Source of the DNA: Acanthochromis polyacanthus
Lineage: Eukaryota > Chordata > Actinopteri > Pomacentridae
DNA length: 64,000 nt
NCBI RefSeq assembly: GCF_021347895.1
Contig: NC_067117.1
Coordinates: 36,214,067-36,278,066 of the forward strand
Direction: 5' to 3'
Shown one piece after another: positions 50,786 through 62,958 of the stretch. Numbering within the stretch: position 1 is the first letter of the stretch; every line of letters starts with the position of its first letter. Under the pieces are notes generated by a model, which saw nothing but the letters and a program-made list of their open reading frames with translations, did not search any database and was not told the DNA's origin. The position numbers were made by a program, and so were the translations under genes.

Positions 50786-50898
50786 GGGCTGCACAGATTG
50801 GTGGTTAGCGTTTTTGCCTTGCAGCTTCCACCCCACCTCCCAGCACAACCCCAGTGAGGATTAAGTGGTATAGATAATGGATGGATGGGTGGATGAAA
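50786..50898 (+). mobile_element. tRNA-derived SINE, internally deleted
   Basis: The head GGGCTGCACAGATTGGTGGT and TTTTTGCCTTGCAGC jumps to the 3' end GTGAGGATTAAGTGGTATAG plus an ATGGATGGATGGG tail. The body (about 250 bases in other copies) is missing. Confidence 0.75.
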
Positions 50899-53340
50899 AT
50901 AAGCAATAGCTGGTAAAGAAGGTTTTCTATTTCACCCTGTTTAATAACAAATTATAGCAAGAAGAGTAGAGACATTTCTCACATCATATTTGAATATTTT
51001 TCAGCTGGAGACTGAATCTGGATTGAATGCAAATGAAATGCACTGACCAGAGTGTGTCTATACCCTGCTTGTAGCTATGGTGATCATTGACATCTGCTAA
51101 TCTGGCTGTGAAAAAATAAAGGTGTATCCATTTGATATTGATCTGTGCAGGCTTGATTAACAGATTTACAGATCAGTGAACTATGTGATTGTGTCATGTT
51201 GTCTATACATTGCTGAAGAAAAAATAATGAAAAATAGAAATGAATTTTATATGTTTTATTGAGGTAAACATATGATAACAAATATTTAATATGTAGCTGA
51301 CAGATGTCAATTCATCATGGAATCTCCATGTCACACCCTTCTCTAATATAACTGTTGACAGGCAAAAGGTTGATGTAGTTTGTTATTGGACAAGATGATG
51401 TATTGATTGCTCTTTGATGGTCAGAAACCAGCCTTTGGTGGCTCAGCTATGCTCCTTTCATCCTTATCATTCCCACAACACCTATACTGGTGATTACTGC
51501 TGCTTGCTGACGACTGCTGTAATAGACTGGTGTCAGGCAGCAAGAAGGCCGGCTGTGGCCACAAAACATAATCAGAAGTCTGAGCACTTCTTATCAAGCA
51601 GCTTGGCTGGGCAGTGCAGATCGATTGTCAAGATGCTGTAATGTTAGATTGACCACAGTGAAGAGAGAAGTCAGATCCTGTTATGTAGCATGTTTTTTCC
51701 CTTCCCAGGGACATTTGAAATTCATGAAACTGGACATATTATATACTCTCTAAACATAAAAGGAATCAGTGTCTTTCCTGACACTGCTGGAGTGAGTTGA
51801 GTGAGTAATTATTTAGGCAGGCTTGTTTTCAAGACACCTTGGACAACAGGCAATTTGGTTTGACCTATAGTGATTGTCAGCCTGACACTGAAGTTGACAA
51901 ATGCCAAATAGAGCAGAGAAACTGCAAACAAACCCTGTCTGTGTGTTTTCCCCTTTGTGCACATGCTTGAGAGTGCACGTTCATGCACATAGCTTCTCGA
52001 TGTGGGCATGGGTACATGTGTTTGTGCTTAACGGCCTCCAATCTGTGTGTGCTGCCTGGGCGTCTATTTGTGAAAAGGCCACTAGACCAGTCGGGAATTG
52101 TGGAAGAGCGTTTGTCAACTCTCCCACCATCCACATCTGTATGTAGTTTTCTCAGACTGAAGACAGTCTGCAGTGAGGCATGAGAGAGACCATTACACAC
52201 ACGTCTAGCAGCCTCTAGATGATGAAGAGATCTGGGAAGCCATCCTCCCATGGAAACTGCCTCTGGCTGAGATGCTGCTGCATGCAGTGCATACAAGCCA
52301 GAAAGGCTGTGCTGACATAACTTACACATAGTGGAGAGCCTCACACTGAAGTGTTAATAATTTAATAATGACATGTTCCTGCTGCAGGAGAAGAATGGAA
52401 GATATCTCTTCAACATCTGTTTCTTGTGTAGATTCAAATATTTGACATAATATGACTGTTAATTATTTTAAAAATTGCCTAAATGTGGTTAACACGAGTG
52501 AAAAATATGGAATTTGCTTGTATCATATTCAGTTATTTCTAGGCACTGAATTTCAAAAGAAGGGAATCAGTATTCTAACAATCCCCTGGGTTTCACTTGT
52601 GTCTCTAGTAGCTTTAAATGCCAGCCTCATGTTCTATGTAAGAAAACAGCATCAGTGAAGCAATTAGGGAATTCTGACTGCTAGAGAATGCTAAGTAGTC
52701 ACACAGTGTGTCTGTCTGATCAATTTTGATCAATCATGTCAACGTCTGGTATATGTGACTGGGAGTGCTGAAGATTGGAATCTTGAAGTGTCTCACCATT
52801 TCACTTCGATTTAGATTCTTTTGATATGATCACAGGTCAATTTTTTAATGCATCTTGATGTATCTATTTTTCTCAATTTTCTTTCTTTTTTACATCAATA
52901 TCCATCATAAAAAGCAAAAATCTAACTATTACATTGCCATGACTTATATGTTAAAAACCTCCCGCTATTGAAAGAAAGCTTTAATTAATAAAATCTTTTG
53001 CTTATCAGTTTAAAGAACAAAGCCAACCTTACAGTTCCATAAATATAACTAATTTCAATTTAAAATCCTACAAAATAGCATCTTGCAATGTGTAGTACAT
53101 TCGCTCTTAGAATTTAAAAGAGTTGTGTGGTATATAGACTGTTTTTTCTTAGATATATTGAAAGACTTTCAGAGAAGATTTAGCAGAAAACCATGTTAAT
53201 TATCTTGATATAGTCAGATGTTCCTTTACATAACTTGTTTGTTTTGTAAAGTTGTACCAGTCCCTCTTGATCTTAAATTACAATAGTTTTACGTACTAAC
53301 CTTTACTGTTAATGTTACTAACCTGCCTTTTTTTTTGTTA
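50899..53340 (+). other. Intronic sequence, unrecognised
   Basis: Holds a 155-codon minus-strand open frame (51877-52344) without domain features, which overlaps open frames on the other strand and is treated as chance. Confidence 0.5.
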
Positions 53341-53399
53341 TTTTATGTTGTATGTAAGCTGCTGAACACTTAAATTTCCCTTGGGATTAACAAAGTATC

Positions 53400-53400
<1 letters not shown>

Positions 53401-53466
<66 letters not shown>
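53401..53466 (+). repeat. (CTAT)n microsatellite after a retroelement-like 3' end
   Basis: About sixteen CTAT units. They follow AATTTCCCTTGGGATTAACA and AAGTATCT, a 3' end typical of fish non-LTR elements that seed GATA/CTAT arrays, so the array probably grew from a retroelement tail. Confidence 0.95.
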
Positions 53467-53472
<6 letters not shown>

Positions 53473-53519
53473 TTAATGTTGTTTTGTCTTTTTGTGTGTA
53501 ATTGTGTGTCTTGCTTGGT

Positions 53520-53592
53520 TGTCTTTTTTAAGCTGCTTGCATACCATTTTAAGTTGCCCCTTGGGGACAAATATAGTTATTTGAATTGAACT
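53520..53592 (+). mobile_element. Retroelement 3'-end-like fragment
   Basis: AAGTTGCCCCTTGGGGACAA followed by ATATAGTTATTTGAATTGAA looks like a non-LTR retroelement 3' end with a TTGAA tail. It lies just past the (CTAT)n array. Too short to classify. Confidence 0.45.
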
Positions 53593-53734
53593 GATCCCCA
53601 CTCTGCCCCTTTGTTTGCATGTAAACTCAGTTTCACTCTAACACAAAGTTGTTGCAACAGAGGGAGACAATCAAACAATAACTCATATGCCATGGTTTGA
53701 AGGTCTATGTTAACTTAATGGTCCCATATGGTAA

Positions 53735-53851
53735 AAATGTATTTTTCTGTATTTATGATTAATTTGATGTTATCTTCATTGAAAAAAAAAAAGCTTTTCT
53801 TTCAAAAATACAGAGATTTCAAAGTGACCCCAGACTTTTGACCGGTGGTGC
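53735..53851 (-). mobile_element. Fragment of the same Tc1-type MITE family
   Basis: AAAGTGACCCCAGACTTTTG followed by ACCGGTGGTGCAC is a terminal repeat of this family. Next to it, TTTGATGTTATCTTCATTG is the complement of the AATGAAGATAACAT block. The other end was not found. Confidence 0.65.
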
Positions 53852-54189
53852 ACATAGCCTCCCAGTTTTACAAGTCAGTAAGAATCCGACCCAGATGTTC
53901 TCATGATGATCCTGCCCCACCACTGTCCACTGCTTCCAGGTGAGCTTTTCCTCACCTGCCTCAAAATTCACCGGGTTTGTTTACTGTCTAGAGATTCTTC
54001 TGCCAACTTTAAAATGTTTCCGCAATGAGTAAAGCTCACCAATTGTTTTGCTGTTTGATTGCAAAGGTGAACACAAGAGTCTTCATGCACTTCAAGCATG
54101 TGACCTCCATTCCTCCTTCTCCTTCTGTTTTAAAATTGCTAAATTTTCTTTTAAATTTTTAAAAATTCTTATGTTTTAAACTGTATATT

Positions 54190-54272
54190 TGAATCTGTTT
54201 TATCTGTTTCCTCTGTATGGTGACATTGAGTGTCTTGAAATGCGCCTATAAATAAAATGTATTATTATTATA
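54190..54272 (+). mobile_element. Retroelement 3'-end-like fragment with ATT tail
   Basis: TGAAATGCGCCTATAAATAA followed by AATGTATTATTATTATAA matches the common 'GCGCTATAAATAAAATG(ATT)n' 3' end of fish retroelements. The 5' part is not recognisable. Confidence 0.55.
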
Positions 54273-54435
54273 AACTCAAGACCTAGTAGATTACCTTTAT
54301 TTTGATGGTAATCTCGCCTCAACAGTAGGGAAATCTTTAGTTTTAGCACTTTGTGTGGTTAATTTGGTCAACATAACCATTAGCTTTGATCTTATACCCA
54401 TGAGTTAGAGCTCTGTGGAAATTGTGAAACTGGCA

Positions 54436-54471
54436 CAATCAAAAGGTGGAAGAAAAGTGTCACCTCAAGAG
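54436..54471 (+). repeat. 36-bp isolated repeat, copy 1
   Basis: Contains CAATCAAAAGGTGGAAGAAA then AGTGTCACCTCAAGAG. It matches 61077-61112 at 34 of 36 bases while the flanks differ. Confidence 0.75.
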
Positions 54472-56300
54472 ACAGTGGAAGTTTTAGGACTGATTTTGAA
54501 ACCAATTAAAATTTTAAAAAATCACTGTGTATTACTGTGTTTCCTTGTTGCTTGTTGTGCTTCTGTGCAACCCAAACTCAACTGGTGTTAATATCTGTTT
54601 GGATCGCTCCTATTCTCTGGCTGCACATAAATTGCATTTTAACACTGCTAAATTCCCAAAAAAGCTGTTCTCACTTACATATTTTTCAGTTTTTGTTGTC
54701 AGACAATGGAATGTCTCTGAAAAAGTAACATTGTCTGGAAAACTCATCATACACATGGGGTAAAATCAACTGTGCTGTATATTGGATGATGTTTCCATGT
54801 AATATGATTGTTCAGAGAGGAATTATATTCATTCTTGGTGTCTACTCCAGTACGGCACAAAGAGAGTCTTCTTCCTGGAGGGGGTGGGAACAGTAGCAGC
54901 TCACTGTTGTTTTCTTTTTTTGAGAGTAAAGCAGATGTCATGACAAAATGAACCATTTTTGACTCCTGAAACTGACTGCTTTTAAAGGTTTCCAATAAAA
55001 TGAATTTGAATAATAAATGTTTTCATAAATGGGCTTGTGACACTTGAAACTTACAGCAGAACATTTAACTCAGTTTTTAGAAAACACCAGTGACTATTCT
55101 GTGTCAACATTTAGCCTAAAAATACAACAATATGATTTGTGACTCATCTCTAAAATCAAAACATGTACGTGTCAACCTCACTATCACATTTTCTGCAAAG
55201 GTGTTATCACTTATTGGCACAACAGAGGAATGCCAACTGGCATTGCATGCCACATGTTTACTTTTCCATGTGAGAGAAATGAGTCCTGTGTCCTGACAAT
55301 ATTGTGAACCTTGAACAAAGTGAATGCAGTTGCTGTCTTTGAACTGAATCCACATATTTTTTGAACAGACTGTTTCTTCATCATCACTCAATGCTTTTCT
55401 CGCTGTCTTACCCACAGTGACTGTCACAGCTCAGCTGTCGCTCTGAGAGATGCTGTGTTGCTCTGCATCGTGTGTATGCATGTAGACGACTGGCCCAGAT
55501 AGAGCTGCAGACCGACTACAGTCCAGCCTGCTGTTGGCAGCTCATTCCCAGGCTGGAAAACACAGATGTAGACTCATTGTAGACTTCTTTTAATTATAAT
55601 AAAAAGAAAAACAAAACTCGGAAGTGAACTTTCCAGATTGAAAAATAGCAGTAACCCTGTGTGATTAGAGGTGAAATTCAGTCTGCTACCATGTGCTCTA
55701 ATAAAGACAAGTATTTCTGGCATTGTTGGGCGTGCTTGTCAGGAATTTGTTATTAAATAAACAGCATTAAGCGGCAGAACCAGGGTAGGGTGATGGACAT
55801 TGTTCACCTTGTCACTTCAGTAGACACTGGATATGACTTGAAGTCAGTGGGCATTATGTCATCAGCAGGGAGCATACTGATGCCTCTGAACTCAGATTAA
55901 GTTTGAGTGCTGAAGTGAAATTAACAGTCCATCTTCCCATGGGCTGTTCCATTGATGAGAGAGAATGATGTTCCAATGTCCTCTGGACCCCAGCAATGCT
56001 CCAAAAATAGAAGAAAAAACATATTTAACTGGTGATAAAATGTATCTGACCCCCATTTTTAGAGCAAGCATCAGAAAATTGCATGCAGACAGGAAGCCAT
56101 TCTTGACCAGACACAAAGGTTTGTGAAGTGATTGGCATGGTAGCATCAACAGTGTTTGTATTCTTACAGATAATTCAGTTACTGTGTGGTTGATGTTTAG
56201 TGTCAATTTGCCCTTAAGGGCAGAACTGAAAAGCCTGACACCCAGGGAAAAAAGCTGTCTTTTAGCTCTGCAGTGGAAAAATAGGCACAATTTCTTAATA
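54472..56300 (+). other. Intronic sequence, unrecognised
   Basis: No exon or transposon ends recognised. Confidence 0.5.
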
Positions 56301-56949
56301 TACACTAATGTTCAGGGCGTAGTGGTTAGCACTTTTGCCTTGCAGCGAGAAGATCCCTGGTTCGCATCCCGGCATTCCCGGGATCTTTCTGCATGGAGTT
56401 TGCATGCCTGTTCATGCGTGGGTTTTCACTGGGCACTCTGGTTTCCTCCCACAGTCCAAAAACATGCTGAGGTTAATTGATTACTCTAAATTGCCCGTAG
56501 GTGTGAATGTGAGTGTGATTGTTTGTCTGTATGTGTGGCTGTGTGACAGACTGGTGACCTGTCCAGGGTGTCCCCTGCCTTCGCCCGAGTCAGCTGATAT
56601 AGGCTCGAGCACCCCTGCGACCCGAGTGAGGATAAAGCAGTGTATAGAGAATGGATGGATTGATGGACACTAATGTTCAAATGTTCACTTAGAGGGGTCA
56701 TTTAGAAATGTCCTTATTTTTGAAAGAAAATCAGTTTTTCAATGAAGATAACATTAATCAGAAATACGGTCTGGACATTGTTGACCTGGTAAATAACTAT
56801 TCTAGCTAGAAATGGCTGATTTTTAATGGGATATCTACATATGTGTACAGAGGCCGTTTTGGTACATTGGTACATTGAACTTGAATAAAAATGTGAGTTT
56901 TCATGGAAAGCATGAAATTGTCTGGGTGACCCTAAACCTTTGAGCAGTA
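56301..56949. mobile_element. Tc1-type MITE split by a SINE
   Basis: Left end TACACTAATGTTCA..., interrupted by the SINE, resumes at AATGTTCACTTAGAGGGGTC. The right end GTGACCCTAAACCTTTGAGC is its rough inverse. Internal blocks (AATGAAGATAACATTA, GGCTGATTTTTAATG) match the copy at 61387-61728. Confidence 0.75.
56315..56666 (+). mobile_element. tRNA-derived SINE, nearly full length, 13-bp target duplication
   Basis: Runs from GGGCGTAGTGGTTAGCAC (A box) through GATCCCTGGTTCGCATCCC (B box) to the tail ATGGATGGATTGATGG. Both sides carry ACACTAATGTTCA (56302-56314 and 56667-56679), a clear target-site duplication. It sits inside a Tc1-type MITE. Confidence 0.9.
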
Positions 56950-58616
56950 CTTTATCTGTAATAATATGAAGCATAAACGGGGTGGAGCTTCATCAGCCAC
57001 AACATTAAAATCACTGCCAGTTGAAGTGAATGAAACATCGCCATCATCTCGTTAGTATTCAGTATTCTGCCGGAAAGCCTTGAGTCTGTTACGATACTGG
57101 TTCAGAGACTCAAGTGCAGGACAACAGAGACACAAAAGATAGGCATTTGGAGGAAAGCATAATTTATGTACAAATCACCAGGAACACTACAACAGGAATT
57201 ATTACTCATAATCTGCAGAACTGAGAAACAGTTGCCACAAGTGAAACTAATGGAGACCCCAATGGGACTGGCGGGGAAAAACCAATACACAAAACTCTTG
57301 GTTTCAAAACAACTAAAAGAGGACAACTACTACTAGGTATAACAGAAACCAAACTGGGTGATTCTCATTAAGTCAACCTAAGCTATGTCTTCAAAGATTT
57401 TAGGGACATACTTGACCTGTAGCCTGAAATATTAAATTTTTATTGAAAGATCATTACATCTGTTATGTGGCATTGTCCATAATTTGTTGCCAAAATTGTA
57501 TTTTTTTTGTTTTTTAACTGATTTTGGAGCTTTATATTCATTACCGTAATGCGTCCAGTGAAAAATTTAATGGTTTCACCTCAATGTAGCATCATGAATA
57601 TTCAAGCAATTTTACAGAAAATTATATAAATCTGTTTAAAACGATATTATTTATCAGATTATGATAAGCTATAATGGTTACCTAAGTTGTTTAAAAAAAT
57701 ATTTGAGGAAAAAGGAGTGTCCTAGCATGCAGCTTTCATTACCGTTGCACCTTGTTCATGGCCCTGTCATAATCACAGTGTTATTTTAAATAAAGTTATT
57801 CTTACCCATAATGCATCACAAAGAACACAAGAGGAAAGATGGCTACAAAGTAAGATTGTTTGGCATTGTTTGATGTTGGTAATCGTTAAGTTTATCGTTA
57901 CATCTGTCTCCTTCCACACCATAAGTGATCATTACCGTAATGTGTAATATTTCATGTTCTTAAAAAGTTTTCAATTAGATAGTTTACTGTAAAGAAAGTA
58001 GTAGAGAGCTGACACTGCTGGTTAAATTTTTTTTGCTGAGTCATTATAGCATACTGCCATTTTAAGCTAGTTTAGGTAAATGTCATTCATTACCGTAACG
58101 CGTAGCTTTCATTACCGTGTAATGTGGAGGCCTGTTGCGGTAATGAAAGATAAGATTACGGTAATGAACAGTTTCTTTAAGAAAATAAGAAAACATTTAG
58201 AATACATAAACTATTCATAAATTTTGTTATTACACAATGATTAAAGTGTTTATTATTGTCCATATTGTTTTACTGACTTAAGCCAACCTAAATTCCTCAA
58301 GAATAAAAGAAAGTGAAATAAGAGGGCTGCATCAAGAGCTAGGGTGGAGAAACAGACAAAATTTATATCGTATAGAAAAAAGAAAGAGAAAGGTAGGCCT
58401 AAATAAGGGAAAGAGAACAGCAGAACACACATTTGTGAATCTGTGTGTGTGACTGCAAAGCTGCCTTCACGTGATCAGCAGTAAAAACACTTTGTTGATC
58501 TCTACCTAGTGGTGAGCGAAGCACCAACTGCTGATCAAGTGAAAACAGCTTAAGAACAGTCCTACACATACCATTACACTTTTTAACGAATACTTCTCAT
58601 TTAACAGATATCAAAA

Positions 58617-58832
58617 ATGCAAGGAAAAAGGGTTGCTGAAGGTAGCAGCAGACCTGACACCCAGACAGCTGCAGAAGCAAAGAAAAAATGGAGAGAAAAT
58701 TCAAACAGATACAACAAAAATAAAAGAGCTATCCCAAACATAATAAACAAAATCCCTCCTTCAGCTAGGCTTGTGCTAGCCGATCGCCACGCCATTGGCG
58801 CATCGTTTTGCTGGATGGCGCAGTCATTCTGA
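58617..58832 (+). pseudogene. Basic N-terminal coding remnant in the 3.4 kb element
   Basis: An open frame of 71 codons starts MQGKRVAEGSSRPDTQ and has a strongly basic stretch AEAKKKWRENSNRYNKNKRA, then NIINKIPPSA. Basic KWR/RY-rich N-termini are seen in some transposon-encoded fish proteins, but no domain is diagnostic. After IPPSA the sequence becomes GC-rich and stops, suggesting a later insertion or rearrangement there. Confidence 0.45.
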
Positions 58833-59181
58833 ACCGTGTGAGCCACAGTGGCGCTCTATTTTTCTTGTAAAAAACAACAAAAAAGGGTTCGACTTACTTT
58901 TTCATGAAAACGCCCGAGCGATAATATAAGAAAAACAAACGTTTTCTCTCGGCAGGCGTCGGAAATAGTTGGAGCCACCAGAATCTTGATCACGCGCCCG
59001 GGTCATGACCCACTCTCGGCCAATCACAGAAAAGCATGCTATTTTTACTGTGTGAAATCTCTGAACGGTGTGCCACAAGGTGAGTCATCTGCCATCAGGA
59101 AAAGCGAGAACGAGGAGGTTTTTGTTGAGTTTATGCTACAGTTGTGAGGTATGGTACATACAGGCATGTTATTTGGTCGCG

Positions 59182-59203
59182 GATACGCGAAAATTCGCGT
59201 ATC
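59182..59203. repeat. Perfect CpG-rich palindrome
   Basis: GATACGCGAA, two A bases, then TTCGCGTATC: ten-base perfect arms with a two-base centre, in AT-rich surroundings within the 3.4 kb element. Confidence 0.85.
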
Positions 59204-59295
59204 GAGGTATCAATTTTGAGACCCAACGTGAATCGCCCAAATTCGATGAGAAAAAAATATGGGGTGTAAGGGGTATAGGGTTGGATCGCACGTAG

Positions 59296-59772
59296 TTGTC
59301 AACAGTGCGCTGGCTTGCAATGTTTCCTTTGGCGTACATCGTGTTCACATACGATGAGACAAAATACAGTGACAGAGGATGCCAAGCGCTGGTAGACCAC
59401 ATGAAAATGAAAAATCATGCCAGGAAATTGTACAAAAAGCACTCTAACCACCAAATGCCCAGCAATTTTTTCACCCGGCGGAGGGAAGAGATGCGACAAC
59501 AGGACCAAACATACGGGATCAGTAGTGTGTACGTGCAACAACCCAGTGGCATTGCCCCACAAGTTCCTCGTGCCGAGAAGGTCCCATACAGACATTTTTT
59601 TAAGCCTTCATGTTTAAAGAATTCTAGGTGTCAGAGTTCACCAGAATGCACCTTTTCAGCCTTTAAATTTCAAAAGTTTCTTGCAAACCCTCCCCCCGGC
59701 TCGGTCGCTCCACTCCCTCGCTTCCAAGGATTCACTTATTTGGTAATTTCCCAGTGGCATGCCTGTACATAG
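59296..59772 (+). pseudogene. Central coding remnant in the 3.4 kb element
   Basis: A 158-codon open frame, one of the longest in the window. The part around GCQALVDHMKMKNHARKLYK has Cys and His spacing like half of a zinc finger, followed by a basic FFTRRREEMRQQDQ. The Cys pair that should precede it is incomplete (only the Cys of DRGC is obvious) and the C-terminal third looks non-coding. I read it as a decayed part of the element's own gene. Confidence 0.4.
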
Positions 59773-61076
59773 TGAGGGTTGAAGAATTGGACATAGGAGG
59801 AAAAGAAGGTAAATTGGACATGAAATTAATATTTTTCTGGGTCAAAAAGTTTTGATCATGAACATGTTTCAGGTACAGGTTTTTACATGGCCAAATGCAT
59901 AAATACATGGGAATGTGTCTTCACCCCTGATTGCCTGTTTTTACGAAAACAACACTAAATTTGGATCTGAAAGTTTAGCAAAATGATATAGACTCACACG
60001 TTGTGATGATTATTATTATATTCAGGACTTAGACTTAAACATTTCACGTTCGGGGGGGTGTAAAAACAATGAAAATAACAACATGCATACATACAAGTAG
60101 AAATAAAATAGTTTAAATAGAACTGTTTATTGTTTACTGTTTAATTAAAGTAGTTAAGTTTGAAGTGTTCATTTCCGAAACATTGTTATTCATTACCGTT
60201 ACATTTTTTTTCATTACCGTAATGTACAGTTTTTGATGAATTTTTACAGTTACATTATTTAATTATTCATAACTTCTAATCTTTTAATTAAATGTGAAAG
60301 AGCCTTTTCACTATTGTGTCATTGTTTTTTCAGTGCAATGTTTATATCCAAAAACAATGAAAATCAATGTAAAAAATTGTTTCCATGTTACGGAGATGAA
60401 ATAAATGTTTGTACAAAAATAATATGATTTGTTAGTAATAGATATTTTTTTGTGGTACCCACTACCCTTGATCACAAGAAAGTCTTTGTTGTCAAAAAAG
60501 GCAAAAAAAAGTTTTGTTTTTTCATATTTCGTAATTAAAAACATGTTATGGTAAAGAATTTATTTCCTCAAAGTCTCAAGAAAAACGTCTGAAAATACCT
60601 AAAAAATGTGAATATACTTTCTAATTTCAAACTGAATAATGACATGAGATCCTATTTTATAAAGAGGTGGAAAAATTGTGAAATTAATGGTTTTTCAATT
60701 TCGCTAAAAGTTGTACCATGTTCGTGAGAATCACCCAACTGTTGAAATGTTTATGGTGGAGAAACTAATATAGCTTAAATATATACATTCATATTAAATA
60801 AATATTTCAGTGCTAATAAAGACATTTCATAAGCTTTGCTTAGGACTTTTAGTCATATTCCAAAGCGTGTAGATTTCCCCTTGTTTCAGCTGACATCAAC
60901 TAAACCAGTTCTGATTAGAATTACATATTGCTGATCATCAGCATGCAGGCAGCTACATATTTTTATTACCCTTCTGTTTGAAAGTTTCCAATTAGAGGAA
61001 AGATAAAAAAAAAACAACAACAAAAAAAAAACGATTCCACATACCACAAGTAAACCTCGGAACATATTGAGCAGCG

Positions 61077-61112
61077 CAATCAAAAGGTGGAGGAAAAGTG
61101 TCACCTCAAGGG
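61077..61112 (+). repeat. 36-bp isolated repeat, copy 2
   Basis: Contains CAATCAAAAGGTGGAGGAAA then AGTGTCACCTCAAGGG. Same orientation as the copy at 54436, 6.6 kb away. Family unknown. Confidence 0.75.
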
Positions 61113-61386
61113 CCTCACTGAGATCAGAGTGTCTGTCCAAGATGGATGATAGTCCAACAGGGAGGCTCATCAGTAAAGCCAAGAGGCCACTGCAACCTTA
61201 AAACAAGGCCAGCCCTGAGTAGACTTGAGTCTGGACAATCCACACAAAACCCTTTCTTAGTGTTTTCTGTGGATTGAAGCTTAGAGTTGGAACACTGAAA
61301 AATAGTCTTGAAATGTACAAGAAACCATGAGGGGACATTTACTATAACTTGAAGAAACCAAGAAAAAGCCCTCAGTAAATATTATA

Positions 61387-61728
61387 CACACACTACTGTT
61401 CAAAGGTTTAGGGTCCTTATTTTTTGAAGGAAGATCAACTTTTTCATTGACGATAACATTAAATTAGTCATAAATTCAGTCGAGACATTGTTAATGTGGT
61501 AAACGACAATTCTAGCTGGGAATGACTGATTTTTAATGAAATATCTACATAGGGATACAGCAACCATCACTCCTGTGTTCTAATGGTACATTGTGTTAGC
61601 TAATCATGTTGAAAGGCTGATAATTAGAAAATCCTTGTGCAATTATGTTAGCACATGAATAAAAGGGTGAATTTTCATGAAAAACATGAAATTGTCTGGG
61701 TGACCCCTAACTTGTGAATGGTGGTGTA
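61387..61728. mobile_element. Tc1-type MITE, second copy
   Basis: Left end ACACTACTGTTCAAAGGTTT and right end GTGACCCCTAACTTGTGAAT followed by GGTGGTGTA are imperfect inverted repeats next to TA. At about 340 bp with no ORF, it is a non-autonomous element. Confidence 0.8.
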
Positions 61729-62954
61729 TATTTGGCTACAACTCAGAAGTACACTGTACCTCTGTCAATTCACGACAAAAGCTGCATTTTTCCCCAAATC
61801 CACACTGTACAGTGTTTACTGGGAAGCAACTGTGGGTTTCTTTTAGGACAAAACTGCTGGTTGGGCTGGAGGGGAAAATGAATAGCTCCAGATACCAACA
61901 CTAAACTGTGGGGGAAATGAAATCTGTTGCTTTCTGTGCTAAAGTAAACATCGAATAAAGGTTTCAATTTTCAGCAAAACCACCAATCCAAAAGAATGGA
62001 CTGTGTGAATAGCCTCAAGGGGGAAAAGGTACCAAATGTATGCATCTCAATGAAACCTTCATCATCAAAAATGATGATTTATTCATTTTTATTTTATTAA
62101 TTTATTTAATCAGGGTCCATGCAATTATCATAGAACTGATGCATTACATATAGAGTGTATAGCATTGAGCTAATTTTCAACTCCTGTCCCTGGTGAATGA
62201 TGATAGAAAACACATTGTACCCCACAAACATTAAGTTCATGAAGATGATAGCGAAGTGATAATGACTAGTCATGTTCAGTCAGAGCAGCTCTGGAGGAGA
62301 TGTATCAAGTCTAAGAGATCTGTTTGGATTTGAAGGCTTTGATTACTGGATTACAGAGCACATTTAGGGTTTTTAAAAGACACAATGACACGTGACATTT
62401 TGCTTGCTGAATTATAAAGATTGTGACTTCAAGTTCAAAATGTTGTAATGGTCTGAGGAACTTTTTTTTTTAAGAATTGGAGCCAAAACCACAAAACTGT
62501 GATGAAAGTCATCATGAACAAGAATCATCCCTCTGATGAAGAAACAGCAACATCCACTGTTATTGCCTCCATTTTTTCCCTGAGGTGTTAATTGAAGGTG
62601 GTGAACAGTTGTGTATCAAAGGTGTTATGTTTCCCAGTTTTAGCACACTGTGGAACACACACTGCACAGTGAGCAGGCAGAGAAGCTTCTGCCAGAGCAC
62701 TGTGGGATGATGCAACAAGGTGTTCAACTGTTCACATTTCTTCAGAGAAAGGAAAAAAAAACATAATGTAAGTGAGCTAAATATAGGAGATGGTGGAATA
62801 GATGTAGACCTGTATTCATGGTGCAACTGTTTGGCTGCTGTTCCAGCCGTTGAGAGAAATGGGAGGACTGAAAGGATTATGTGACAGATGCCCAACTGGG
62901 AACAGGTGTTAGTCTGAATTTGAACAAGCGTGATGTAAAGAAAAATTGTTGTAC
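61729..62954 (+). other. Intronic sequence, unrecognised
   Basis: No exon or transposon ends recognised between the MITE and the TTAA element. Confidence 0.5.
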
Positions 62955-62958
62955 TTAA

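Larger units (their letters stand above)
57355..60732 (+). mobile_element. 3.4 kb DNA transposon of unassigned superfamily with repeated internal motif
   Basis: Inverted ends GGGTGATTCTCA (left) and TGAGAATCACCC (right) are followed or preceded by AACT on both sides, a 4-bp target duplication. At least nine copies of a TCATTACCGTAATG-like motif, in both orientations, lie in two clusters: 57538-58167 on the left and 60190-60224 on the right. Coding remnants lie between 58617 and 59772. The 4-bp duplication and long subterminal motif arrays do not fit Tc1, hAT or piggyBac. I cannot name the superfamily. Confidence 0.72.

Noticed and set aside
51877..52344. 155-codon minus-strand open frame
   Set aside because: No recognisable domain, overlaps comparable open frames on the + strand, and lacks splice or promoter context. 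Length alone is not convincing in 64 kb.
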